A stretch of DNA of 19,266 nt, taken from Carex sylvatica. Lineage: Eukaryota; Streptophyta; Magnoliopsida; Poales; Cyperaceae. The position numbers and the translations under genes were made by a program. This document shows positions 1 to 8,655 of this stretch, one piece after another. The notes under the pieces are model-generated. The model had not been told where the DNA came from and did not search any database. It saw nothing but the letters and a program-made list of their open reading frames with translations. The stretch spans positions 1-19,266 of the forward strand of contig CAXKVR010000058.1 in assembly GCA_964058845.1 (NCBI GenBank), written 5' to 3'. Each line of letters opens with the position of its first letter. Position 1 is the first letter of the stretch.

Positions 1-360
1 ATTTGAACAGTTGATGGAATTAATTCTGAGCGCAGTACAAAAAAAGAGCATTAATGGTAATTTAAGTCATTCAAAAGGCCCATGGATGAATAATAAATGT
101 TTTGCATGTTGAAGGATCCATGTAAAAATATAATACTACCAACAAAGGAGATTAATTTTGCACTTGACAAATACTTAATTGTTCCTGCTTACCTGTTTAC
201 CTAGACTACAGTAATGTAATTCAATGCTCTCCTTGAAAATCCAGGAGATGTCCATTGGGAGTGTTGTAGCAGCCCTGTGACAGTTTGACCATCGGATCTA
301 GCTTAAAATATTCACAATTAATTGTTAAACCACTCCAACCTCATCCAGCTATTCCTAACG
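1..360. other. Upstream flank, no gene seen
   Basis: AT-rich sequence upstream of the first gene. I see no conserved coding frame and no recognisable repeat. It is probably promoter-distal flank of the gene that starts at 634. The only long frame overlapping it runs on through the GT/TA microsatellite and has no family-like composition. Confidence 0.5.
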
Positions 361-363
361 CAC

Positions 364-370
364 TATATAT
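364..370 (+). promoter_or_regulatory. Possible TATA box of the small two-exon gene
   Basis: TATATAT lies about 265 bases before the start codon at 634, preceded by CAC and followed by CC. A transcription start about 30 bases further on would give a leader of roughly 230 nt. A second TATA-like run lies in the microsatellite at 393-402, so the true core promoter is uncertain. This is inferred from motif and position only. Confidence 0.35.
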
Positions 371-374
371 CCAA

Positions 375-402
375 GTGTGTGTGTGTGTCTGTGTATATAT
401 AT
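375..402 (+). repeat. Compound GT / TA microsatellite
   Basis: A run of GT dinucleotides, broken once by CT, passes into a run of TA dinucleotides. It lies between the possible TATA box and the start codon of the downstream gene, so length variation here could alter leader or promoter spacing. The purine-rich stretch at 541-600, with GAGAGAGA inside it, may also belong to the leader. Confidence 0.7.
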
Positions 403-633
403 ATCCTCACCAATCAATAACACTTGAAGTACTCCCACTGCATCAAAACAAAAGAGAATCAACTAGTTTCACTTCCCTTCCTTTTTCAAACAAATAACAA
501 AAGAGCGCTAAAGAGAGATCAGAGAAGATATATACAAAGCTAAAAAAATAGAAAAAAAAAAAGAGGTATAGAGAGAGAGGTTGATATAAAGAAAAGAGAA
601 ACAACACCAAATTAGGAGAGGTGGAACCAATAT

Positions 634-1533
634 ATGGCATGTATAAACATGTACAATCCAGATCATCAATCGCATTACCCGATCGCCGGTCCCCGTATTT
701 CCTTCTCTAGTGACTTCTCTCTCGAGTGCCCGCCACCAGCATCTCAATCCCGCAACCAAGCAGGGCCTAGTGATCCCGACTTTGAGTTCTCAGTGGGGTC
801 ACACCAGATGATAGCGGCCGACCAGCTCTTCTTCAAAGGCCGTATTCTCCCGATGAAAGAGTCGACAAGCCATGGAAGCGGTCACCGAGTGACGACACTG
901 AGAGACGAGCTGAGAGCGCAGGATCGAGGGAATGATGAGAGGCCACCGAAGGCAATGCGGTGGAAAGGGCTGCTTGGCTTGAGAAAAGGTAGCAATAGCA
1001 AGAAAGCAGAGAGCAAGAGCGAACTCGAGTCTGTATCGGAATCAGAGAGCACTGATGTGAATTTCAGGAGGTTCAGTACTCAGGTTATTTTCTTTTCCCT
1101 CCCTCTGCTGTCTTTATACTGTAAATTTGTAATGTGTAATGCTGAAATAATCTAGTTAGTCAAAGAAAAAATGCATAATGAAATCTTGTTTTTTATATTG
1201 TTATTAGAACATTTTGCAGGAGCAAAAATTGTAAGTGATGTTTACTTTTTTGCTAGAGGGTTATTGTTTGACTTTAGATACAAATATAACAATGTGATTT
1301 TGAATGTATAGAAGAGTGCTACCTTATTAGTACAAAATTTCTAGTCTAGTAAAGTGGATATTATTATATCATTACCAAAATATTTTGCTCTAAATTTTAG
1401 AAAAATATTTTAGGTTCTGATATTGATAACGGTTTAAATTAATTTATGAATCTGGTTAATTAATTGAGGTAGTCTTAGAGGAACTTTTGCTATCTTGTAT
1501 AATAAATTGTTTTGTTTCTTGTAGGAGCCATAA
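634..1533 (+). CDS. Small plant-specific DUF1645/BKI1-MAKR-like protein, two exons
   Basis: Exon 1 is 634-1083 and ends in a CAG|GTTATT donor. An intron of 441 bases ends in TTCTTGTAG at 1524, and exon 2 adds only Glu-Pro and a TAA at 1531-1533, giving 152 residues. The protein is basic and probably largely disordered. Its landmarks are Phe-Glu-Phe at residues 50-52, a LFFKGRILP block at 65-73, a Trp-Lys-Gly-Leu-Leu-Gly-Leu-Arg-Lys block at 110-118, a Lys/Ser-rich stretch at 119-127 and a Ser/Glu-rich tail. The order FEF, then D-x-LF-x-x-G-x-I-x-P, then a W-K-x-LL-x-x-R block recalls the plant DUF1645 family. BKI1/MAKR membrane-associated kinase regulators share a similar layout, so the assignment is to the broad group only. 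No transmembrane helix or signal peptide is seen. If exon 1 were not spliced, the frame would run to 1155 with a hydrophobic tail unlike the rest, which supports splicing. TTGTAA elements at about 1597-1610 may serve 3' end formation. Confidence 0.6.
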
Positions 1534-1639
1534 ATATGAAGTCAAAGCAAAGTCAAGATTATATGATTGGATGAACTGTAACGACATGAGATTCTTGTAA
1601 TTGTAATGCTGGTACGGAGTGGTACCTCCTTGCTGTTCA

Positions 1640-2454
1640 TCAACTACATGTTAATGCTTTAGTTTTGTTAAGGGCTCAAGTAATAGTTTTTTTTCCTTGT
1701 TCTTCAATCTTTCTTTCCTTTTTTTTTTTCTTAGTTGAAGATTTGTTGTATGAAATGAAGAGAGAAGGACATGGATGGGTTTTTAACTTCTCAATTAATT
1801 AATTATCAAATGTGTTTGCCAGGGTTTTGTTTTATGCAATTAATTTAATTATATTTTTTCTTTGTAACTTAGTGATTAGCTGGCTCTTTGTAATGTACTG
1901 ATATCACCTCTGACCCACATAATTTCATCTCCAATTTAATCTGTGTAGCTATGGCATTAATTATGTTTCTGGCATCTGAATTCAAAGCCTGGAGAAGTGA
2001 AATGAGTGTGCCTTTTATTATTGGGTCCTTTCTTTTGTATTGGAAACAGTGCTAATTTTGTCTTTTAGTGAAGAGGTAATTAAGAGGGACAAAGGACAAG
2101 ATTATGCAGGCTTTGAATTTAAAAACAAAAGGAGGGATATATATAAATTTAAAAGAAACATCTTTCCTTGGTTTTTGTAATATTTTTATTAGTGAACAGA
2201 TGCAGCTCTAACTCTACCTCATTTATTTGACTTAGCTGCCAACTTTCCCATGATTTGAATGCACTGTTGGATATAAGAGGCACTTCTGTTCTATAAATTA
2301 ACATTTGCAAAAAGAAAACTAATTTAATAAGGAATGTGCTACTTCCGGTACAAATTAATTGGATTGGAACTTGGAAGTATTGTGATCCATGTATCCATTT
2401 AAAATTAGTTGCATTTGGAAATTTAATTGTACTTGTAAATTTTTAATATATTCT
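1640..2454. other. Gene-free AT-rich spacer
   Basis: It holds the likely 3' end of the preceding gene, then poly-T and poly-A tracts and AATTAATT runs. I see no conserved frame, RNA gene or clear terminal repeat. Confidence 0.5.
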
Positions 2455-2515
2455 TAGATAGGTACAAAATCACTGTTTTTGGGACATTCAAAAATAGTGA
2501 TTATTTACCTATTTA
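2455..2515. repeat. Short imperfect palindrome (MITE remnant or hairpin)
   Basis: Left arm 2455-2480 and right arm 2490-2515 are reverse complements at 22 of 26 positions and enclose a 9 nt loop, GGGACATTC. A further outer match, TGTACTTG near 2428 and CAAGTACA near 2542, suggests the symmetry once reached about 120 bp. It could be a decayed miniature inverted-repeat element, or a transcribed hairpin of the kind that can feed small-RNA pathways. Confidence 0.55.
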
Positions 2516-3000
2516 AAGAAAACAAAATATAGATAGATCTCCAAGTACATTTTAATATAGAGATTATGTTGAGTGGTTCTGATTACATTTGAATCGTTTC
2601 AATAGATTAGATTGATATAAAATAAAGAAGTAATTGAAGCAGTATAATAAATTTTGAACTATTCTCATGGAAGAAAAAAAAGATCCTCATTTTCTTAAGA
2701 AAAAGAGCAAATTTAGATCCATCAAATGCAATACTGATAAAAATATACGAAAAAATTGATTTCATTATTGACACTCTTAGCTCTCATTTGTGTGTGCAAT
2801 GGTTGAGCGCTAAATTATTATTTGATTTTGAGCACCCACTTATTAATTCTTCAGAAGATTTTATTTTGGAAGTTATAATCGTTTTATTTCTATGGTTGGT
2901 GTTAAAGTAGATAACATATTACTATCTTACTAATTAATTATGGCATTATAAAAGTATATCATTTGGTCTTAATATGTAAATGTTATGGTGTCTCTATAAT

Positions 3001-3279
3001 CAGAAGCTGAACTAGAAAATTTGAATAGAGATGCTAAATTATAAAATAAATAATATATGAAAAGACAAAAATAAATATGATCATTAAAAATTGAACCCGA
3101 AGACCTCACAAATATCAAGTAGAACTCTACAAACACACATTTGTTATTTTATGAGGAGAAAAAACTATATAAAATCTTAAAACAAATGAAAATTTAATTA
3201 AATTTCATATACATAATTAAAATCTTAAAATTATAGAAGCAGCTTAAGCATTTTTGGCTAGGTCTTAGATCCGCTCCTG
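3001..3279 (+). mobile_element. hAT-type MITE, copy 1 (279 bp)
   Basis: The left end CAGAAGCTGA and the right end TCCGCTCCTG are imperfect terminal inverted repeats of a CAGGGGCGGA-like end. The element is flanked by a perfect 8 bp duplication, TCTATAAT, at 2993-3000 and 3280-3287. An 8 bp target site and CAGGG-type ends are hallmarks of hAT transposons. The interior is AT-rich, non-coding and about 280 bp long. Two further copies lie at 6502-6790 (same orientation) and 18297-18580 (opposite orientation). All share the subterminal ACTAGAAAATTT block and an internal tRNA-promoter-like segment. It has no transposase, so it would depend on one from elsewhere. Confidence 0.8.
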
Positions 3280-3287
3280 TCTATAAT

Positions 3288-4894
3288 TCATCAATTAACT
3301 AAGAACTGATAACAAGTTTAGTTATGGTCAATAAACCTACCAAGATAACAGTTAGCTAGCTATAATCAATATAAATCATCCAATTTAAGTAATGAAGAAA
3401 TCTGACAGCGTTGAGCGCAGGCCCAATAAAAAAGCCCGTATAAAGCCCATATATGAACACTTATTGTCATTAGCATTTGGTGTTTTTTTTTATGAACCAA
3501 GAGATCCAATTGGTAGTTTCTCATTGGAAATAATATTGCAATAAACCTTAAAATTTTCTATTTTTTTGAGAAAAAATATGGGTCAAGCCCACATTTAATT
3601 TCATTAATAATGGTAAAAATTACAAGAGCTTTAGCTTTGTAATAAGATAAAAACCCAATAAAGCTCAATGCTCAAACAACTGAGCCAAAGCAGAAAAGCA
3701 TAAAGGAAGAGCAAAAAAGAAAAGGAAAATTTTTAGCTGTATATTTTGCAAAAGAGGCCTCTGGTTCTTTCCTTGTACCAGTCAGTGTTTGTATCAGCAG
3801 TACTCTTTGTTCGCCTCTGTTGCACTGGGTTGGTTACCAGTATCTCCAGTCCGAGCAAAAGGTTTATCCTGACTCTTTGCCGTTACCATTCATTCACTCG
3901 TACCAGTTTTATCAGAGCCGTACCAGTGTTGTTCTTGACTACCTTACCACTACGAAAATTGCCCCAGTTGTAATTTTCTTCAATTTAATCCCTCTCATCA
4001 ATTTAAAATTTAACCTCTATAACTTGTAACTATCTGTCAGATAGACAAGTTTAAAAGTTGTTTTTGTGTTTTTTTTGCAAATTAGTCAAACAATACATAA
4101 GATTACTTACAACAACAATCTCTCTCTTTTGACAATTTGCAAAACATATAACAATAGCAAATGTATAATATTAATTTTCCGTGAATTTAACAACAAAAAT
4201 ATTTTATTTTCTTGTGTTTCTTTGTGTTTTGTTTTCTTGTTTGTTCAATGGAGTCAGTACAAATATGCACCTTATGTCTCTTCCTCCTTTTTGGAAATCG
4301 GACAAAAGAGAAGGAATAACACGAGATGAGGTACTCTATCTCAAAATATGCATTATCCCTTAATTTAATCAAATTTATAAATCAAGGCTTATAAGTAATT
4401 TATACTTGCATTTTATAGTTTAAATTATGAACAGAGTAGGTTTTCATCAGGATTTAACAATTTAAATTTTAACTCTATGCGTAAATGCAATTAGTCATCA
4501 TCAACAACAATTTATATTTTTACTTTTAAGGAATTTCATGTTTATTGCAATTTTATGGCAATTTGGTCATATACTATATAGAATTATGTACTATTTATTG
4601 CCATATTTTTTGTGAAATTACTTGATTTTTTTTCCCATTTTAACGGCTACAAATTACAACAAAAATAAGGAAAACAAAATTAGTAACATCGGCATGGAAA
4701 AAAGTTATACTTTAATGTTTTTATGTGTCAAGCGTGTCAATCGGAGTCCATAATAAGTGATTGAAATAACAAAAAATTACAAACTTTTTTTTTTTATTAC
4801 GGACAGAAGTACAACTCCTTGTAATATTGTTTCATACACCGAATCTATCCCTTGCGAACGGATTTTGTGTGGAGACGGCAAAACTATCTTGATA
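3288..4894. other. Long AT-rich spacer with small repeats
   Basis: No gene is supported. At 3415-3455 several GGCCCA / GCCCAT motifs cluster, resembling site II elements, but no transcription unit follows. A LINE 3'-end-like scrap lies near 3560-3625. The segment 3750-3960 has several GTACCAG repeats but no family-like protein. At 4021-4051 there is a hairpin with arms AACTTGT and CTATCTG and their complements CAGATAG and ACAAGTT. The rest is low-complexity A/T sequence. Confidence 0.45.
3559..3625 (-). mobile_element. Possible LINE 3'-end remnant
   Basis: Read on the - strand, this has the look of a plant LINE tail. TTGTAATTTTTACC is followed by ATTATTAATGAAAT, then a short unique stretch and an A-rich end, TTTTTTCTCAAAAAAATAG. 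No coding part is recognisable next to it, so it would be a very short 5'-truncated insertion. The call rests on general resemblance alone. Confidence 0.3.
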
Positions 4895-5843
4895 TCATAA
4901 GTTCCTAAAATTTTATTAATACCATTCCTTAAAAAAAATCACAAATTCTGAGCAATTCGAAAAATACCAGAGCCGTAATAACAATTGGCGGATCTATTCT
5001 TAGAGTTCGCCATTTATCGTGCGCCCTGCAAAAACTAAATAAACCAACGAAATTCATTTGCTTATGTTAAGCTTTAAAATATTTGTTTAATAATTTTCAA
5101 AAATATAAAGAACAATTAATAATTTGCATATGTTAAAAAGAATATCAAATAAAATAGATAAAATATGTTATAATTTAGATGTACTAGAAGGACTCCTAAA
5201 TATTTTTCAGGCAAGATTTTACTCAACTGTAAAAATAAATAAATTATTTCTTGGTGTGTTACTGGAAAAAAAATGCTTTGGATCTGAATTATTGATTCCG
5301 TTTCAAGAAGTCACTTCTAGTAAATAAATAAATTATTGTGGTTCTTCTAATACATTGAAATTGTAAAATACTCCATTAATTTTTTTTTTTTAAAATGATT
5401 TGGCTTTGGTAATGATGGCAAGGAATTATTTTTCAAAATAGAAAGACCAGAATAATTTCTTTATTTATTAGAAGTGACTTTTGAACCGAGATCAATAATT
5501 CAGATACAAAGCATTTTTTTTCTAGTAACATATTTCGGAGTCCTTCTTGTACATCTAAATTATAAGATACTTCATCTATTTTATTATTTGATGTTCTTTC
5601 TAACATATTCAAATTTGTAATTATTCTTTCAATTTTTGAAAATTATTAAAAGAATATATTAAAAATCAACTGTTACGTTGACTTCGTGAGTTTTTTATTT
5701 TTATTTTTGCGGGGTCGCAAGAACAAATGACGACTCTCATTCTAGGGAGGCACTATTTGTTGTTGCGGCTATGATATTTTTTGAATTCTATCAAATTTGT
5801 GATTTTTTTTTTGGAATGGTATTAATAAAAATTTCGCTCATAA
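4895..5843. repeat. Large divergent inverted repeat (foldback-like), about 950 bp
   Basis: The arm at about 4895-5363 and the arm at about 5430-5843 are reverse complements along most of their length. Matched landmarks, in arm 1 sense, are TATTAATACCATTCC, AAAAATCACAAATT, TTTAATAATTTTCAAAAAT, TATAATTTAGATGTAC, AGAAGGACTCC, AAAAAAAATGCTTTG and TCTGAATTATTGAT. Arm 1 carries about 52 extra bases near 5203-5256. The centre is about 65 bp of AT-rich loop. Weak similarity may continue outward, since GTTTCATACA occurs in both flanks. I found no clear target duplication. It may be a foldback element, a transposon with long terminal inverted repeats, or an inverted duplication of a small sequence. A transcript would fold into a long imperfect double strand. 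Confidence 0.8.
5124..5327 (+). other. Short reading frame in arm 1 of the inverted repeat
   Basis: An open frame covers about 66 residues; its first possible Met codon is at 5130 (TTG at 5124). It includes the blocks ISNKIDKICYNLDV and LLEKKCFGSELLI. The reverse-oriented arm 2 (about 5470-5640, - strand) encodes matching blocks, TSNNKIDEVSYNLDV and LLEKKCFVSELLI, also without a stop. Arm 1 has about 17 extra residues between the blocks. I do not recognise the family. It may be a fossil exon carried in both arms or a chance open frame. Confidence 0.3.
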
Positions 5844-6501
5844 ATTGAGACGTGTGATCTAAGTAATGCAATTTGTATGATACAAAATGTATTTTGTATG
5901 AAACTTTTGTAATTGCTTTTAATATATCCATCTCTTTCCTCTTAAATCTTATCATTTAGTAAATTTCTAGAAAATTTCTTTCTTAATATTATTAACAAAT
6001 GATATGGAGGATAATTTATTCAATTTTTTCATGTTAGACATTGATGAAAATCAAGTAAATGCAGTTGGTTTTGAAACTTTTTTTTTCATTTTGAAATCTT
6101 CAAAATTTTATATTTTTTTAATAAATTATTTTATTCCTTTGTTATACATTTTGTAATGAAGCAAATTCCTGTTTCTTATTTTCAGTTCAAAATAAGGATA
6201 TACATCAATACAAGTAGTTGATTTTAAATTGTCTTTGTAATATTATGTAAGAAAATCTTATTAAATTTATGTGCTGATGTTGTATATTAGATTGTTAACT
6301 TCTTTACAAATATTTTGTGTAAAGTTGAGGTTTTAATGTTAATAATGAATACATTTCAAATTTATTACTTTGGCATTTGAGAGGCTTGAGTGGTTGAGAA
6401 AAATATTAGAATTATTGTTCCTTATACATGACTTCTTCTTCTTTTTTCTTTTTCTTTTTTTTAAAATCTTAACTTTCTAATAGAGTGAAGTTGAGCGTCG
6501 A
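5844..6501. other. Gene-free AT-rich spacer
   Basis: It contains a short palindromic cluster of ATTTTGTATGA / TCATACAAAT near 5870-5910 and long T-rich tracts. I see no coding frame, RNA gene or defined element. Confidence 0.5.
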
Positions 6502-6790
6502 CAGGGCGGAACTAGAAAATTTAAATAGGGATCTAATCTATAAAATATAATATGTAAAAAAAGACAAAAATAGTGTGATTAGTGAGAATTGAACCCATGA
6601 CCTTACACATGCCGACTAGAACCCAAACCACTAAACTACTAACAAACATTTATTATTTTATGAGGAGAACTAGAGTATATAAAAGTTCAAAAAACTCAAA
6701 AGTTTAATTAAATTTTAATATACATAATTAAAATTTTTTTAATTATAGGGTGGTTTAGCATCCCCTGACATATACGTAAATCCGCCCCTA
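6502..6790 (+). mobile_element. hAT-type MITE, copy 2 (289 bp)
   Basis: The left end CAGGGCGGAACTAG and the right end TCCGCCCCTA are near-perfect inverted terminal repeats of the same family as 3001-3279. The internal sequence aligns with copy 1, including TTGAACCC near 6590 and TTTATTATTTTATGAGGAGAA near 6650. The flanking 8-mers do not match well, so the target duplication has decayed or the ends are shifted. On the - strand the interior has a perfect A box (6628-6638) and a perfect B box (6586-6594). Confidence 0.75.
6586..6638 (-). promoter_or_regulatory. RNA polymerase III-like A and B boxes inside the MITE
   Basis: On the - strand, TAGTTTAGTGG fits the A-box consensus TRGYNNARNNG at every position, and GTTCAATTC fits the B-box consensus GWTCRANNC. 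They are separated by 33 nt, within the range of tRNA genes. No tRNA cloverleaf is evident, so this is not a tRNA gene. It looks like a tRNA- or SINE-derived promoter carried inside a DNA transposon. The same region is recognisable but mutated in the other two copies. Confidence 0.5.
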
Positions 6791-6842
6791 AAAGTGGTGC
6801 TCACCATTTCAAGATTAATAGAGATTAAGTGTGCGTTAATTG

Positions 6843-7487
6843 TAGTGTTCTAAAAAGTGTGCTATAGCGACGCAATAGTTGCACTATAGCATTTTTTCGG
6901 ACCTTGAACGCTACGTTGGGATAAAAGTATGCTATTTCAGTTACGACCACCATAGCGATAATAGCAATCCGCTATCTGCACAATACGCTATGCGCTATAG
7001 CGCACACTATGCTACATATGTATTTATATAAATGCTCAAACTTAAAATTAATTTTAAAGATTAAATTTTTCAAGGTCCAAAATGATTTTACTTTTAAATA
7101 GAAAAAAAGATAGATAGTTTATTCCATGATACCTATAGTTTTGTTAATAGAAAAAAAAATATTGTTTATGTCATGATACTTAGATTATTTTGAATTAAAA
7201 AAATAAAAAAATATAGATAGTTTATGATATTATTATAAATATTTTGAATAGAAATTTTGACTTTGTACTGGTTCAATATAAATATTCTAATTTCTTAATC
7301 AGTTTTGTGTTACTTAATGTTCTATGGGATTTTAGTTAATTTTGATAATTAGTAGAAATATAAAATATATATTTGTTTTTAAACAAAAAACACTATATAG
7401 GTTAGGTTTTACTATAACTTCGCTATTAGCAATAGTTTTTTTTTAAAACTTTTCCGCTATGATGTGATAATCGCTATTTAAAACCTG
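6843..7487. mobile_element. hAT-like non-autonomous element rich in GCTATAGCG motifs (645 bp)
   Basis: The left end TAGTGTTCTAAAAAGTGTGC and the reverse complement of the right end, CAGGTTTTAAATAGCG, are imperfect inverted ends. Subterminal sequence is packed with GCTATAGCG, CGCTAT and ATAGCG motifs on both sides (about 6860-7010 and 7420-7475), while the middle is plain AT-rich DNA. Dense short subterminal motifs are typical binding sites for hAT transposases. The flanks GTTAATTG (6835-6842) and ATTAATCT (7488-7495) match at 5 of 8 positions, so the duplication is decayed. No transposase frame is present. Confidence 0.6.
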
Positions 7488-8518
7488 ATTAATCTTAATA
7501 AGAACTAGACAGTTCTAATAAAAATTCGCACCAATTTTGTTCTATAATTGAATCTCATTAGCGAGGGACCTTAGCCCACATATATCATTTGGAATTGTAA
7601 GTACGTTAATGATGGGTTCCCACTAAGGCCTTCCAAGGCTTTAGATGGGCCTGTCCTTAGAATGGACGCAAGCTATCAATAGCTTGCGTTCGACAGGCCG
7701 CAAAATTGAGTCCACATCGTCTGCATTAACTCAAAAAAACATCTTTTGAATTGATGTATATCGGTTGTCTGATTGGTAATATTAGATTTCAGGTAAGGCC
7801 GAATCAGATCAGATCAGATTAGCTTTTAAGCTGCATGGTTTTTAATCATCTTAAGTCAGGTCAGGTCGAGTTCGAATTGTTTTGACTTTTCATGGTTTTT
7901 ATAATTTGTCTGTTGTCCGTTCCCTGACTTGTAAATTATACATTTCTATTCAAATTTCTCCTTTGTTACTTGCCAACAATTATAAAAAAATAAAATAATA
8001 CATGGATATGAAAATTATTTTCCAATATCAAAGCCAGACCCAGTAACGGTGATCACTTTCCATCATTAAATTAGGAGAAAATTCCGAGCATCTATTTGTA
8101 ACTGTAATAGTTCTTCAATTTATCAGAAATAGATGGGCCAAAATTCAGCACATATAAAAGTCCAAATTAGCTAGACACGGGACACGCCGGTTGGAGAAGA
8201 ATATTTAGCGAATATGTCATTCGCAGTTGGATTTTGGTGGAGAAGTTACCGGTTTAATGAAATTGGAACGCCACCCGACACGACACCACTCTACAGTGAT
8301 AAATTTTTATTCATAAAAAAATATTATAAAATAAGAGGAAAAAAAATGAAATAATTAGATTTTTAATGAATATAAAGAATCTTGGCATGGATAATATCCA
8401 ATCAGGCCGTTTGCATTTTCCCACAGCCACAAGTGGCCTTGTTGTTGTAGCAACTTCTCATTCGACATCGGTAGTAGATAACTGTAAGCCAAGTGGCCTT
8501 ATCAGGATTGTTTGACTG
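7488..8518. other. Gene-free spacer with a cruciform and simple repeats
   Basis: No coding frame is supported. It holds the strong palindrome at 7648-7699, short repeats of TCAGA/GATCA (7803-7821) and GTCAG (7854-7866), and two copies of AAGTGGCCTT near 8431 and 8491. The segment 8170-8290 has several GACACG-type words (ACACGGGACACG, CGACACGACACC) and may be a transposon remnant that I cannot classify. Confidence 0.45.
7648..7699. repeat. Strong cruciform / hairpin
   Basis: The inner arms 7664-7676 and 7679-7691 pair over 13 bp with one mismatch around a 2 nt loop, and GGCCTGTC (7648-7655) pairs with GACAGGCC (7692-7699). An unpaired 8 nt stretch (7656-7663) lies on the left side only. The arms are GC-richer than the surroundings. 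It could be the centre of a small foldback element; no target duplication was identified. Confidence 0.65.
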
Positions 8519-8534
8519 TTTTTTTATTTTTATG

Positions 8535-8556
8535 GTTGGCATAAATAAATGCCAAC
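8535..8556 (-). repeat. Hairpin at the LINE 3' end
   Basis: GTTGGCAT (8535-8542) and ATGCCAAC (8549-8556) form a perfect 8 bp stem around AAATAA, directly before the A-rich tail of the LINE on the - strand. Stem-loops near the 3' end of some LINE RNAs serve as recognition sites for their reverse transcriptase. Whether this one does is inference. Confidence 0.45.
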
Positions 8557-8655
8557 AAATACATTGATAAGAAAAAGTTTATACACAAGATCCTATATTT
8601 ACCCTTTTAAAGCTACTGAAATATATACAAATTTACATAAAATGACATTCTCCAT

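Noticed and set aside
443..759. - strand frames over the first gene's leader
   Set aside because: Composition reflects the purine-rich leader; no family-like block, and the + strand frame has conserved landmarks.
3746..4372. Several short open frames in the 3.7-4.4 kb spacer
   Set aside because: Low-complexity translations, overlapping frames on both strands and no recognisable domain or promoter.
6586..6638. Genuine tRNA gene on the - strand
   Set aside because: Only the A and B boxes fit; no cloverleaf with a 7 bp acceptor stem or anticodon arm could be drawn.
6494..6798. 8 bp target duplications for MITE copies 2 and 3
   Set aside because: The flanking 8-mers match poorly by eye; only copy 1 has a clear duplication.
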